Below, piece after piece: positions 1 to 10,316 of a stretch of 64,000 nt of DNA. The stretch lies in assembly GCF_001412655.1 (NCBI RefSeq), contig NZ_CP012996.1, forward strand, positions 2,666,001 to 2,730,000, in the 5' to 3' direction. The stretch is from Pedobacter sp. PACM 27299 (GTDB lineage Bacteria > Bacteroidota > Bacteroidia > Sphingobacteriales > Sphingobacteriaceae). Numbering within the stretch: position 1 is the first letter of the stretch; each line of letters opens with the position of its first letter. The notes beneath the pieces are model-generated. The model had not been told where the DNA came from. It saw only the letters and a program-made list of their open reading frames with translations, and did no database searches. Position numbers and translations under genes: made by a program.

Positions 1-229
1 CAATATTTACAAAATTATATCCTGCTGCTTTAAGTCCGGTGGAGATCATGAAATCAGCCTGTGCCTTGATGATCTTTTCATCAATCGCTACACGAAAATT
101 ATTCCAGCTGGACCAGCCCATAATCGGTGCTTTCGGTTTTGAAGTTTTAGTTTGTGCAGTAAGATCTGTGCTAAAAAAAGAGAGTAAAAGAAGGGAAGAA
201 AAAATTAAGGATAATGGTTTACGCTGCAT
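1..229 (-). CDS. Alpha-galactosidase-like glycoside hydrolase (GH27 type), N-terminal fragment
   Basis: Only the first 76 codons lie in the window; the rest is beyond base 1. The reading frame begins at the ATG complementary to 227-229, encodes a signal peptide ending near Thr-Ala-Gln, and continues into GWSSWNNF, the hallmark opening strand of GH27/GH36-type alpha-galactosidases (usually GWNSWN). The product is therefore probably secreted and cleaves terminal alpha-galactosides or a related alpha-linked sugar. It lies 68 bp downstream of the propeller/LuxR regulator on the same strand, so the two may be cotranscribed. Exact family is uncertain because the catalytic aspartates are not visible. 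Confidence 0.7.
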   Translation of the reverse strand, partial: MQRKPLSLIFSSLLLLSFFSTDLTAQTKTSKPKAPIMGWSSWNNFRVAIDEKIIKAQADFMISTGLKAAGYNFVNI

Positions 230-297
230 TGATATAAAGGTTTATGAGGCTAATATAGAAATTAAAAGGATTTGATTTAAAACGGCTGGTTTTTACA

Positions 298-3186
298 CTA
301 GTTCCGAAACTCAGATAGAAAGTCGAACAGCGTGACCTCTGCTGGAATCTGAAGCTTCTTTCTTAGTCGGTAGCGACTGATTTCAACACCTCTTGGCGAA
401 ATCTTCATCAGCTGTGCAATTTCCTTGGTAGACAGGCCCAATTTTAAATACGCCGCTAATTTCAGGTCGTTATTGGTCAGGTTGCTGTATTCCGCTTTCA
501 AGTCCTCCAGGAAGTTGGCATGTACCTTATCAAAGTAGATAGAGAACTGCTCCCAGCTTTCTCCGTTTTTTTCTTCAGTAGACAGCAGCCTGATGATCTT
601 TCTTAAATTATAAAGGTTCTCATCAGAAGGAATATTGGTATTTAATTTACTGAGGTCGTTTTTGATTTTCGTGATCAGTTCCTGCTTTTGAACCAGGTGC
701 ATAGAAGTAGAAGCCAGCTCTGAGTTTTTGATCTCTATTTCCGTGATCAGCCTTTCATTTTTAAGTTTAATAATTTCCTGCTCAGATTTATCGATTTCCA
801 ACTGGTGCAGGTATTTCATTCTGTCCTGTTCCTTCAGGAATTCCTCCCGCTGTTTTACAAACTTCTTCTGCTGTCTTTTATAGATTAAATAGATCAGCCA
901 TACCGTAAGTACCGCGTAAAATAAGTTGGCATAAATGGTTTGATACCAGGGTGGGAGGATTACAAATTCGTAGTTCGTAACCGCAGATTCTTCCCCGAAA
1001 TTATTCCGGGCCTTTACCTGAAAAGTATAGCTGCCATAGGGTAGGTTAGTATAGTCTTTTTCCGTTTTTCTACTATATTCAGACCATTTACTATCGAATC
1101 CTTTCAGGTAATAACTGTAGGTAATATTGGTCTGGTTTTTCTGCAATACCGCTGCAAATTCAAAATGGAAGGAATTGGAACTGTATTTAATTTCCGGGAT
1201 CTGCTGCTGTGAGTTCAGGTCGTTCACTTCTCCGTAATAACCGGCAAAAAGCAGGCTGTCGGTCTTGCCAATAGCTTTTACCACATTGATACGGACTACG
1301 GGCTGACTGAGGCCTTTTAAGTACTTTTCATAATTAATGTGGTAAAATCCTTTCTGGGCACCCACCAGAATATTGTTTTTATTGATTGGGTTGATATGCT
1401 CAAATCCGCTCACCAGTTTCCCATTCATTTCCGGAATATAGATGAGCTTCGGCTTGCCGGAAGAGAAATCACAGACCCCTAATTTCTTGTCCTGTACAAA
1501 CCAGACATTCCCATCCGGATCTTCTTTTAAATAGCGGATGTATAAATCGCCGAAAACGGAATTAAACAATGGGGAGGGTTCAAAACGGTCGCTTTTCTTA
1601 TGATATTCATAAATGCCTTTTTCTGTGCTGACTACTACGCGTCCTTTCACCTGGTAAACGTGGTTATTATAAGTAGAAGGGAGCTGATCGGCTTGGGTAT
1701 ACAACCTGATTTTAGGCGCATTTGCTGTGCTCAGGTCAATTCGATAAACGCCTTTATAGGGTTGGGAAGCCCAGATCACCTGATCTTTATCTACCGTAGT
1801 AAACCTTGCTGATTCATTAAAACCTTCAATTTTTCCGATCGGGGATAAGGCTTCATTAAAAATGTCTATGCCATTGTAATTGCCCGCTAATATGACCGGT
1901 TTTCCTTGAAGCTGGTAGCTTAAAAAGTTCCAGTAACCTTTGCCTTCCGCAAATTTAACCGCGCTATTGCCTTTGACTTCAAAAGCACCTTCGTGTTTTC
2001 CAAGCAGCAGTCGATCGTTCAGGATATTCATGCCCCATGCTTGTCCCTCGGTGTTCGTGACATATTTAAAATTGTCTTGCAGCAAACTGATGTCGGCACC
2101 TGGTTTTACCGGAATTTTAAAAAGTGCACCGGAAAGGCCAAGGTAAAGCTCGTTGTGGTACAGCATAGAAGTATGGCCCACACCTTCATTGAAAACTTCT
2201 GGATTGAGGTGCCTGATGGCATCATTATTTGCGATGAAATCAATGCCATTGTTCAGTCCGAGCCAAAGGTTTTGCTGCTTGTCTTTCAGCATGCTCAAGA
2301 CTACATTGCTCTGGAGGCCTAGTCTCCGGGAAAAATTATACACAATGTCGCCTTTTTTATTGACGATGTAACAGCCGCTGATATTGGTCGCCACTACCAG
2401 CATATCGTCATTTAAGCGGAAGGCTTTGGATACTTGTTTGTTGCTGTATTTTTCCGACTGATAACCGGGTAATTTACTTAAAGTGTTATTGCTGAGGGTG
2501 TACAGTCCGTCTTGCCAAGTAGATAACAACAAGGTATCTGCATGATAGGGAGATATGGAGGTGGCCCGAAATCCGCCTCCGGGAATAGGATGGTTTAAAA
2601 ATGGAAGCCATTGCTTGTCTTTATATTGCAGCAATCCTTTCTGTTTATCCTGCGCAATGATGGTTTTATTGGCCATGCCCAGAAAGATCCATTCTGATTC
2701 ATTCGGGTAGACAGTGATCTTATGATCAGCTAGTTTAAAGATTCGTTTTCCGGAACGGAAGAATACTTCATTATTTAAGGCTACGATGTCCCAGATGTCG
2801 GCAAAAGATCGGTAGGCAATAGGGATTTTATCAATCAGGCTATGGTATTGCAGTTTTCCATTCTCCGCAGGAGAGAAGTAACCGAAATCACCTTGTGCCC
2901 CAACATATATTTTATGATCATCTGCAATGGCCAGAGAGCGGACGATCGTTTTATTGGAGATAGGATAGGTTTTCCAATAAGTTCCATCAAAGCTGAGCAG
3001 CCCTTCATTATTTGCAAAATAGAGCATGCCATTCCGGTCCTCCTGGATCGCCCAGTTTTGTGTACCGGCACTGTAAGCCGTTTTTTCATAATGGCTGATA
3101 TCCGGCAGTCCAATTGGATTTTGCCCGAATGAAAAGCTGCTGAAAAGAAAAAAAAGGAAAGTGAATAGCTGGTTTAGTTTGGTCAT
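298..3186 (-). CDS. Periplasmic beta-propeller sensor with Y_Y_Y domain and cytoplasmic LuxR-type HTH
   Basis: A 962-residue membrane-spanning regulator. A signal peptide (about 1-22) is followed by a two-component-regulator-type beta-propeller region (about 25-640), a Y_Y_Y/triple-tyrosine immunoglobulin-like domain (about 670-740), one transmembrane helix near 750-770, a long coiled coil (about 775-860), and a C-terminal LuxR/GerE-like helix-turn-helix (about 900-962, with LSTKEIAQLMKISPRGVE). No histidine kinase, ATPase or receiver domain is present, so signal transfer must go directly from the periplasmic sensor to the DNA-binding domain. It is divergent from the PUL 1 genes across 171 bp, so it is the likely PUL 1 activator. 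Ligand unknown; a PUL oligosaccharide is inferred. Confidence 0.85.
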   Translation of the reverse strand: MTKLNQLFTFLFFLFSSFSFGQNPIGLPDISHYEKTAYSAGTQNWAIQEDRNGMLYFANNEGLLSFDGTYWKTYPISNKTIVRSLAIADDHKIYVGAQGDFGYFSPAENGKLQYHSLIDKIPIAYRSFADIWDIVALNNEVFFRSGKRIFKLADHKITVYPNESEWIFLGMANKTIIAQDKQKGLLQYKDKQWLPFLNHPIPGGGFRATSISPYHADTLLLSTWQDGLYTLSNNTLSKLPGYQSEKYSNKQVSKAFRLNDDMLVVATNISGCYIVNKKGDIVYNFSRRLGLQSNVVLSMLKDKQQNLWLGLNNGIDFIANNDAIRHLNPEVFNEGVGHTSMLYHNELYLGLSGALFKIPVKPGADISLLQDNFKYVTNTEGQAWGMNILNDRLLLGKHEGAFEVKGNSAVKFAEGKGYWNFLSYQLQGKPVILAGNYNGIDIFNEALSPIGKIEGFNESARFTTVDKDQVIWASQPYKGVYRIDLSTANAPKIRLYTQADQLPSTYNNHVYQVKGRVVVSTEKGIYEYHKKSDRFEPSPLFNSVFGDLYIRYLKEDPDGNVWFVQDKKLGVCDFSSGKPKLIYIPEMNGKLVSGFEHINPINKNNILVGAQKGFYHINYEKYLKGLSQPVVRINVVKAIGKTDSLLFAGYYGEVNDLNSQQQIPEIKYSSNSFHFEFAAVLQKNQTNITYSYYLKGFDSKWSEYSRKTEKDYTNLPYGSYTFQVKARNNFGEESAVTNYEFVILPPWYQTIYANLFYAVLTVWLIYLIYKRQQKKFVKQREEFLKEQDRMKYLHQLEIDKSEQEIIKLKNERLITEIEIKNSELASTSMHLVQKQELITKIKNDLSKLNTNIPSDENLYNLRKIIRLLSTEEKNGESWEQFSIYFDKVHANFLEDLKAEYSNLTNNDLKLAAYLKLGLSTKEIAQLMKISPRGVEISRYRLRKKLQIPAEVTLFDFLSEFRN

Positions 3187-3357
3187 AATGGTCGAAATAA
3201 AAATAGCTATAAATTGTAGAGTTTTCTTGGTTTATCAAAAAAAACCTTGTTTCTAGCTATTTTATCGAGGTATGATGTAGTATTGATGTACCCCTAAAAA
3301 CACTGTGGAAAGGAACACTTAATACCTTTACCCTTTAACAAACCAAATATAAACTTT

Positions 3358-4194
3358 ATGAAATTTCTAAAATCTTCGTACCAGGTGAAGACCTTGTACC
3401 TGCCGGTTTTGCTGGCTTCATTTTTAATTTTCGGCTGTAAGAAAAAAGAGGGAGAACTTGGCGAAGCGGCAAAAGCTTCCTTTAAGGTGACTCAGGTTAC
3501 AGGCAAAGCGAATACCTTTTTACTGCAAAGTACTTCAGAAAACGCTTACCGTTATCAATGGGATCTGGGCGATGGACAGGGGCTTTCGGCAGGTACCGTA
3601 AATAAGGAAGCTTACTTCCTGAAAAAGGGTGATTATAATGTAAAACTCTATGCTTATGGTCAGGGTGGTTATGATATCGCTACGGCAAAAGTTACGGTGG
3701 CTAATGATGACCTTTCTCCAATTTTAAACAGTGAGACCTTTAAAAAACTAATCGCTCATTCCTGGAAATTAGATCCCAATTCCCTGGCACCAATTACGGT
3801 AGGTACAGAGAATAATCCTGCAGAGTATTTTGGTGGTGGTTCATTAGCGGCTTGTCAGGCAGATGATGTCTATACTTTCTCTTTTGTAAACAATGATTTC
3901 AAGATTACTTACAATGCGAATGGGGCAACCTTTAATGCGGGAAATGTGCAGCCGAATTATGCCTGTGGTGCTGACCGTTCTTACAGCAATGTTTCCTTTA
4001 ACTATTCTACGGTAGTTGCAGGTGCTGGTTTAGCGACGATCACCCTTCCGGGAGCTGTTCCTACTCAATTTATCGGCGTAACCGATGTGAGTTCTAACAA
4101 CTACAGGATCATCTCGATCACAGACACAGAAATGGTCCTTAGAGGAGGAAAAGCGAATGAAACTGTGTTTCAGTTCCGCTTTGTGACGCAATAA
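3358..4194 (+). CDS. PKD-domain lipoprotein, probable surface glycan-binding protein
   Basis: A 278-residue lipoprotein: the N-terminal helix ends in a lipobox with Cys near residue 27 followed by Lys-Lys-Lys. A PKD fold occupies about 40-120 (WDLGDG, then YNVKLYAYGQGG). The remainder contains a SHSWKLDP-like segment seen in Bacteroidota surface proteins that follow a PKD domain. There is no recognisable catalytic domain. It is the first gene of the PUL 1 operon, 31 bp before susC. The position and architecture suggest a cell-surface glycan-binding protein (SusE/SGBP analogue) that helps load the SusCD complex; this role is inference. Confidence 0.7.
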   Translation: MKFLKSSYQVKTLYLPVLLASFLIFGCKKKEGELGEAAKASFKVTQVTGKANTFLLQSTSENAYRYQWDLGDGQGLSAGTVNKEAYFLKKGDYNVKLYAYGQGGYDIATAKVTVANDDLSPILNSETFKKLIAHSWKLDPNSLAPITVGTENNPAEYFGGGSLAACQADDVYTFSFVNNDFKITYNANGATFNAGNVQPNYACGADRSYSNVSFNYSTVVAGAGLATITLPGAVPTQFIGVTDVSSNNYRIISITDTEMVLRGGKANETVFQFRFVTQ

Positions 4195-4225
4195 ACCCTT
4201 TTGTTTAAGTTTTAAAAATAAAGAA

Positions 4226-7200
4226 ATGAGAAGAATTATACAATTAATAGTCTTTTTGATCGGTACCTGTTTTTTGCAGGAGGCTAATGCGCAGCGTTGG
4301 TCTGTATCTGGAAAGGTAACCGATCCAACCGGCGTTCCTATGCCCGGTGTATCTGTATTGCTGAAAGGCTCAACTGTAGCCACTTTATCCGATGGAAATG
4401 GCAGCTATACCCTAAGTATTCCTGAAAAAAGTTCCGTGCTGGTATTCAGCTATATTGGCTCGAAAACCAAAGAAGTGGCGGTTTCAAAAGCAGGGGTGTA
4501 TAATGTGACGATGGAAGATGCCGCAAATGACCTGAATGAATTGGTGGTAGTCGGTTATGGCAGTCAGCGGAAATCAAGTGTAACCGGATCTATCTCCACA
4601 CTGAATGATAAGGAATTATTACAAAGTCCGGTGGGCGATTTAAGTAATGCATTAGCCGGGCGTGTTCCGGGGGTAATTACCAAGCAGCCAGCAGGTGAGC
4701 CTGGTGCAGATGCAGCACAGATTTACATCAGAGGTAACGCCACTTTCGGTAATGCCACAATGGAGCCTTTATTCGTGATCGATGGTATTGTACGTTCCTT
4801 CCGTGATTTTTCACAGATGGATGCGAATGAAATAGAATCGGTGAACGTCTTAAAAGACGCTTCTTCTGCCGCAATTTTCGGTGTGAAAGGTGCGAATGGG
4901 GTGGTGTTAGTCACCACTAAACGTGGTAAAATAGGTAAAGTGAGTGCCAGTTACACCATGAATTACGGGGTTTCTCAAGTAACCAGATTGCCTAAAAACC
5001 TGGGTTCTTATGAGTATGCGGTATTGTTTAATGAGGCAAAACTGAATGACAACCCAAACGCGACTCCAGAGTTTTCTTTAGAGCGATTAGACGGTTTCAG
5101 AACTGGTGCCGACCCTGAATTGTATCCGAATACCAATTGGATGGACCTGGTATTGGGTGGAACTGCACCAAGAATGCAGCACAATGTTTCCCTGAGCGGT
5201 GGTACAGAAAAGGTGAAATATTTCACTTCATTGGGTTATTTGAATGAAGATGGTTTGTATAAATCATTGAATTACAAACGGTACAATGTACGTTCTAACT
5301 TAGATATTCAGGTGACCAATACGACTCGTTTCTCGGTGGATTTATCCGGCAGAATGGAGAACAGACAGGCGCCACCTTCAGGAGGAATATTTGAGCATAC
5401 CTTGCGTAATCCGCCTATTTACCTGGCAAAATTTGCCGATGGTCGTTTAGCAAGTCCGGGTTCTTACCCAAATCCATTGGCGATGATCTCTGAAGAAAGC
5501 GGTTACAACAGAACATCCAGCAATTACCTGCTGAGCAATTTCCAATTGGTTCAGGACATTCCTGGCGTAAAAGGATTGTCTGTAAAAGGGGTGATGGCAT
5601 TTGACCGTAATTTCAGCTACAACAAAACCTGGAATGCCTGGGTGCCTTTATATGTGAAAAATGCAGACGGAACTTTTGAGAGTTCTGCACCTTCAAAATC
5701 TTCTCTTTCTAAAGATTTTGGTGAGGGACAGGCATTAGAATTTCAGGCACATTTAAACTATGAAAACCGTTTCGGTAAACATGGGATTTCTGCTTTAGCT
5801 TTATTCCTGCAAAAGGAAAATCAGAGCAGCGGTTTGCATGGTGCCAGAAACTCTTATACCAGTTCTGCATTGGAGCTGATCAATTTTGGTCCGGCAGAGA
5901 ATGAAGTGCTTTCAGATCGCGAAGATAAAACCGGTTTAAGAAGTGCTGCAGTACGTGTGAATTATGATTATGACAATAAGTACTTTATCCAGGGTAGTTT
6001 AAGACGCGATGAGTCTGAAAACTTTGCTCCGGGTAAAAGAACAGGTTATTTTCCGGCAGTTTCCGCAGGTTGGTTAGTGACCGCAGAGGATTTCATGAAA
6101 GGGGTTAAAGTGATTGATTATTTGAAAATCAGGGGATCTTATGGTCAGCTGGGCAGTGATCGTATCCCTAGTCGCTTTGGTTATTACAACAGGTATGATT
6201 TAGTGCCAAATAACTATCCTTTTGGCGGTACTTTATCCAATGGTTTAATGCCAGGCGCAGTAGCCAATGCAGATGTAACCTGGGAGACTTCCACTAAAAC
6301 AGATATTGGTTTTGAAACTAAATTCCTGAACAACCTGATCGGTTTAGATTTCACTTATTTCAATGAAGAGCGTAAAAACATTCTGGCTACAAGAAGCTTA
6401 TCAGTACCCTTGTCTTTCGGTGCAAATCTGCCAACGGAGAACATTGGGAAAGTGCGAAATAGGGGTGTGGAATTGGTGTTGAGCCATAACAACAGGCTTT
6501 CTAATAATTGGTCTTATTTCCTGAGCGGGAATTTGACTTATGCGAAGAATAAGATTATCGAAGCTGCGGAAGCTTCTAATGTTCCTCCAGGGAAGAAAAT
6601 CACTGGTCGTCCGAACGGTGGTCAGTATGGCTATAAAGCAATTGGCATTTTTAAAGATATGGACGATTACAACAACTCTCCTAAAACCAGTGCTTTTATG
6701 TCTTCGACCGGGCCTGGCGACATCAAATATCAGGACATCAGTGGTCCGAATGGTGTTCCAGACGGCATCATTGACGATTTTGATGTGACGTATTTAGGTG
6801 GTGGTTCTCTACCTGAAATCATGTATGGTATCAGTGGAGGTGTGAATTACAAAGGTTTTGAGGTCAACTTTTTATTACAGGGTGCTGCAAGATCTCAGCA
6901 GATGCTGACCCAAAATTCTGCATGGGCATTTTACAATAGCGGAACGGTAACGGAAGAATGGCTGGACAGATGGACACCAGACAATACCAATGCCAGCTTA
7001 CCAAGGTTGGGGCTTAATGCGAATGGAAACAATTATGTCACCAGCAGCTTCTGGTTAAAAAATGCAAGTTACCTGAGGTTAAAGAACGTTGAAGTTGCTT
7101 ATACCTTCAAAAATGAGTTTTTAGCGAAGCTGAAATTAACCGGAGTAAGGGTGTATGCAAATGGACAAAACCTGTTTACCATCACGGATATGAAGAATGT

Positions 7201-7282
7201 GGATCCTGAAAACACCAGCTCGTTGGGATGGTACTATCCACAGCAAAAGATCTTCAATTTTGGTTTAAATGTTCAGTTCTAA
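4226..7282 (+). CDS. SusC/RagA-family TonB-linked outer-membrane receptor (PUL 1)
   Basis: At 1018 residues it has the standard SusC length. A signal peptide (1-22, ending in NAQ) is followed by a carboxypeptidase-regulatory-like domain (about 26-105), the TonB-box-like region with VVVGYGSQRKSSVTGS, a plug domain (about 115-235, with YIRGNATFG and VLKDASSAAIFGVKGANGV), and a beta-barrel ending in a terminal aromatic (LNVQF). It imports oligosaccharides across the outer membrane using TonB energy, with the SusD protein encoded 44 bp downstream acting as lid. No STN domain is present, consistent with control by the adjacent propeller regulator and not by a FecI/FecR pair. Confidence 0.95.
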   Translation: MRRIIQLIVFLIGTCFLQEANAQRWSVSGKVTDPTGVPMPGVSVLLKGSTVATLSDGNGSYTLSIPEKSSVLVFSYIGSKTKEVAVSKAGVYNVTMEDAANDLNELVVVGYGSQRKSSVTGSISTLNDKELLQSPVGDLSNALAGRVPGVITKQPAGEPGADAAQIYIRGNATFGNATMEPLFVIDGIVRSFRDFSQMDANEIESVNVLKDASSAAIFGVKGANGVVLVTTKRGKIGKVSASYTMNYGVSQVTRLPKNLGSYEYAVLFNEAKLNDNPNATPEFSLERLDGFRTGADPELYPNTNWMDLVLGGTAPRMQHNVSLSGGTEKVKYFTSLGYLNEDGLYKSLNYKRYNVRSNLDIQVTNTTRFSVDLSGRMENRQAPPSGGIFEHTLRNPPIYLAKFADGRLASPGSYPNPLAMISEESGYNRTSSNYLLSNFQLVQDIPGVKGLSVKGVMAFDRNFSYNKTWNAWVPLYVKNADGTFESSAPSKSSLSKDFGEGQALEFQAHLNYENRFGKHGISALALFLQKENQSSGLHGARNSYTSSALELINFGPAENEVLSDREDKTGLRSAAVRVNYDYDNKYFIQGSLRRDESENFAPGKRTGYFPAVSAGWLVTAEDFMKGVKVIDYLKIRGSYGQLGSDRIPSRFGYYNRYDLVPNNYPFGGTLSNGLMPGAVANADVTWETSTKTDIGFETKFLNNLIGLDFTYFNEERKNILATRSLSVPLSFGANLPTENIGKVRNRGVELVLSHNNRLSNNWSYFLSGNLTYAKNKIIEAAEASNVPPGKKITGRPNGGQYGYKAIGIFKDMDDYNNSPKTSAFMSSTGPGDIKYQDISGPNGVPDGIIDDFDVTYLGGGSLPEIMYGISGGVNYKGFEVNFLLQGAARSQQMLTQNSAWAFYNSGTVTEEWLDRWTPDNTNASLPRLGLNANGNNYVTSSFWLKNASYLRLKNVEVAYTFKNEFLAKLKLTGVRVYANGQNLFTITDMKNVDPENTSSLGWYYPQQKIFNFGLNVQF

Positions 7283-7326
7283 GCCCTGCGGTATAATTAT
7301 TAATTCATATTAAATCAGCATATATT

Positions 7327-8991
7327 ATGATGACTAAAAAAATAAAATGGCTAATCTGCTTCGCATTTGTCGCTTCAGTAGCCTATTCCTGTAAAAATGT
7401 ATTAGACGTAAAGCCTACCAATTTCGTGTCTGATGAAGCAGTTTTCAAAGACATTACTTTAACCAATCAGTTCGTTACCAATATTTATTCAAGTTTATTG
7501 AGCGGTTTCGACCGTCGGGATGCTGGATTGGGACAGGATTGGTCCGTTGGCTTTGGTTTGCTGGATATGGCAACCGATGACATTGAAGCCCATGCTTCTC
7601 TGAATGTAAACCTGATCCAGACCGGAGATTTGAACAGTTCTAATTTTAACTTCTCTACAGAAATGTGGCAGGCCAATTATGTCCTGATCAGAAAGGCAAA
7701 TATTTTATTGGCCAGGATTGATGCGGTGCCCACTACAGAGACGGCATTGAAAGCAAGATTAAAGGCTGAGGGACGTTTCCTGCGTGCCTTTGGTTATGCA
7801 GAATTGATCAAAGCATTTGGTGGTGTACCTTTAATTATCACGGAGCAGAAGATCTCTGAGGACCTGGAAGTACCGAGAAATTCTTATGAAGAATGTGTGA
7901 AATTTATAGTGGCAGAATGTGATGCTGCAGCTGCTGATTTGCTGCCTATCTATGGCGAATCTGACCTGGGCCGTGCCACTAAAGGTGCTGCATTGGCACT
8001 TAAAGCAAGGGTTTTATTGTATTATGCAAGTCCACTGAACAACCCTTCTAACGACCAGACGCGTTGGGCAGATGCGGCTAAAGCAGCAAAAGATGTCATG
8101 AATCTGAATGTTTATGACACCTATCCTGATTTCTATCGTCTTTTTATGGACAAGCAAGGCAACAAGGAAGTGATTTTTGCCAAGAAATACGGCAGACCGG
8201 GCAGGATTCATGAAACTGCCTGGAAACTGGCGATGAGTATTGAAGCACCTTCGGTAATTGGTGGTGCCTGGGGTGGTTTTCATGCGACACAAAACCTGGT
8301 GGATTGCTATGAGATGAAAGATGGTAAATCGATCAATGATCCTTCCAGCAACTATGTGAAAAATGACCCATATAAGGATCGCGATAGCCGTTTGGACAAA
8401 TCAATATTGAGAAATGGATCGAGCTGGAAAGGCGTAACTGTAGAAACGTTTGAAGGTGGAAATGCCAATAAAGTATCTAACGGCGACCGTACCAAAACCG
8501 GTTATGGCTTGAAGAAATTTATTGATGAGAAGTATGTGACTGCTGCTGATGTGTACCAAGGTGCTGATAATGACTGGATATTTATGCGTTATGCAGAGAT
8601 CCTATTGATTTATGCAGAAGCACAGAATGAAGCCGTAGGTCCGGATGGAACGGTGCTGGAAGCGATCAACAAAGTGAGAAAAAGAGCGGGTCAGCCTGAT
8701 TTAACCGCAATGGGAAAAACTCAGATGAGGGATAAAATCATCAATGAAAGAAGAGTGGAACTGGCATTTGAAGAACACCGTTTTTATGATGTCCGCAGAT
8801 GGAAATTGGGTGCTACCTATTTCAATCAGCCAGTAAGAAAAGTGAAAATCATTAAAAATAATGATGGCAGCTTTGTGTATACAGATGAGGTCTTGGAAAA
8901 CAGACAATTTAAAGAGCACTATAACCTGCTGCCAATCCCTCAGATAGAATTGGAGAGAAACAGGAAATTGGTGCAGAATAAAGATTATTAA
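7327..8991 (+). CDS. SusD/RagB-family nutrient-binding outer-membrane lipoprotein (PUL 1)
   Basis: 554 residues with a lipoprotein signal peptide ending in AYSCKN, so the mature protein starts at Cys near residue 22. The N-terminal SusD-like segment (NVLDVKPTNFVSDEAVF) and tetratricopeptide-like helices (about 90-240) are followed by the RagB/SusD C-terminal domain with the typical RYAEILLIYAEAQNEA and INERRVELAFEEHRFYDVRRW motifs (about 420-500). It caps the SusC barrel encoded directly upstream and captures glycan at the cell surface. Two tandem ATG codons begin the frame; either could be used. Confidence 0.95.
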   Translation: MMTKKIKWLICFAFVASVAYSCKNVLDVKPTNFVSDEAVFKDITLTNQFVTNIYSSLLSGFDRRDAGLGQDWSVGFGLLDMATDDIEAHASLNVNLIQTGDLNSSNFNFSTEMWQANYVLIRKANILLARIDAVPTTETALKARLKAEGRFLRAFGYAELIKAFGGVPLIITEQKISEDLEVPRNSYEECVKFIVAECDAAAADLLPIYGESDLGRATKGAALALKARVLLYYASPLNNPSNDQTRWADAAKAAKDVMNLNVYDTYPDFYRLFMDKQGNKEVIFAKKYGRPGRIHETAWKLAMSIEAPSVIGGAWGGFHATQNLVDCYEMKDGKSINDPSSNYVKNDPYKDRDSRLDKSILRNGSSWKGVTVETFEGGNANKVSNGDRTKTGYGLKKFIDEKYVTAADVYQGADNDWIFMRYAEILLIYAEAQNEAVGPDGTVLEAINKVRKRAGQPDLTAMGKTQMRDKIINERRVELAFEEHRFYDVRRWKLGATYFNQPVRKVKIIKNNDGSFVYTDEVLENRQFKEHYNLLPIPQIELERNRKLVQNKDY

Positions 8992-9007
8992 CTATTAATT
9001 GAATACC

Positions 9008-10294
9008 ATGTTTAGAAAGAGATTAGCTGTTGTATTGTGCTTCGCTTTCCCCTTTATCGTCGTAGCTCAGGATGTAAAATCCGGGGCTGCGATTAAAGTG
9101 GCAGTGAAAAAGGAAGGAGCTGGATATCAGCTGATGCGTGACGGGAAACCGTATTATATTAAAGGAGCAGGGGGAACGGGTTATATGAGCCGCATTGCCG
9201 CTTACGGAGGGAACTCTGTACGGACCTGGGATACGAAAAACGGAAAGCAGATTTTAGATTCTGCACAGAAATACGGGCTTACCGTTTTGATGGGTTTGCC
9301 GGTTGCGGCAGAGCGCCACGGTTTTAATTACGATGATCCGGCGGCGGTAAAAAAGCAGTTTGAAAAGGTTCGTGCAGAAGTGCTCAAATTTAAAGATCAT
9401 CCGGCATTACTGGCCTGGGGGATTGGCAATGAGCTGAACCTTTCTTACAAAAACCTGAAGGTTTGGGATGCAGTGAATGAGATCGCTGAAATGATCCATA
9501 AAGAAGATCCAAATCACCCGGCCAGTACCGTGTTGGCGGGTATCAATAAAAAAGAAGTGGACTATATTAAAGCGAATGCCAAAGCGGTTGACATTTTATC
9601 AATCAATACTTATGCTGGCCTGACAGAATTGCCTCAGCAAATTGCTAAGCTGGGTTGGGAAGGTCCGTATATGGTGACAGAATGGGGACCGACTGGTCAT
9701 TGGGAAGGTTTAGAGACTTCCTGGAAAGCACCTATAGAGGAATCGAGCAGCGAGAAAGCAGCGGTTTATAAAAGAAAGTATTTGTACGGGATCGCAAATG
9801 ACAAAGATAAATGCTTAGGCTCTTACGTATTTTTATGGGGACAGAAGCAGGAAAGAACACCGACCTGGTATGGTGTTTTTACTGAAAAAGGAGAAGAATC
9901 GGAGGTGGTAGATGTGATGCAATTCCTGTGGTCGGGGCATTATCCTGCAAACAAAGCGCCTCATATTTATGCTTTTCAATTGGATGGCCAGATGGCGCTG
10001 AACAGTGTGCATTTAAAGGCTGGCGGAAGTTATGAAGCAGTAGTGGATGCCATAGATCCCGACAATGATCAACTGACTTACCGCTTTGAAATGTTGCCAG
10101 AGGCGACAAAAGTAGGAGAAGGCGGGGATTATGAAGAAAGACCTGCTGCAGTTTCCGCTGGACTTAAACCACTGGAAAATGGAAAGGTTCAGCTGACTGC
10201 ACCTGCCGGGAAAGGCGCTTATCGTCTTTTTGTCTATGTGACCGATGGACACAATAATGTAGGTACCGCAAATATTCCTTTTTACGTCAACTAA
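9008..10294 (+). CDS. Secreted clan GH-A glycoside hydrolase (GH2 TIM-barrel-like) with C-terminal Ig/cadherin-like domain
   Basis: The ATG at 9008 is chosen; an in-frame TTG at 8999 is possible but adds only three residues. The 428-residue product has a signal peptide ending in VVAQ. The TIM barrel (about 30-310) carries the clan GH-A pair: Glu142 in GNELN as acid/base and Glu225 in TEWGPTG as nucleophile. Residues 320-428 form an Ig/cadherin-like domain (AIDPDNDQLTYRFEM, then YVTDGHNNVG). It probably attacks beta-linked glucan or gluco-oligosaccharide together with the GH16 encoded next. It resembles proteins annotated as GH2 TIM-barrel enzymes but lacks the full GH2 multi-domain layout; the exact CAZy family is not resolved. 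Confidence 0.75.
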   Translation: MFRKRLAVVLCFAFPFIVVAQDVKSGAAIKVAVKKEGAGYQLMRDGKPYYIKGAGGTGYMSRIAAYGGNSVRTWDTKNGKQILDSAQKYGLTVLMGLPVAAERHGFNYDDPAAVKKQFEKVRAEVLKFKDHPALLAWGIGNELNLSYKNLKVWDAVNEIAEMIHKEDPNHPASTVLAGINKKEVDYIKANAKAVDILSINTYAGLTELPQQIAKLGWEGPYMVTEWGPTGHWEGLETSWKAPIEESSSEKAAVYKRKYLYGIANDKDKCLGSYVFLWGQKQERTPTWYGVFTEKGEESEVVDVMQFLWSGHYPANKAPHIYAFQLDGQMALNSVHLKAGGSYEAVVDAIDPDNDQLTYRFEMLPEATKVGEGGDYEERPAAVSAGLKPLENGKVQLTAPAGKGAYRLFVYVTDGHNNVGTANIPFYVN

Positions 10295-10316
10295 TAAACT
10301 ATTAAATTTTAAGCGT

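Noticed and set aside
39..275. 78-codon plus-strand frame at the window start
   Set aside because: It is antisense to the alpha-galactosidase start, whose signal peptide and GWSSWN motif are much stronger evidence.
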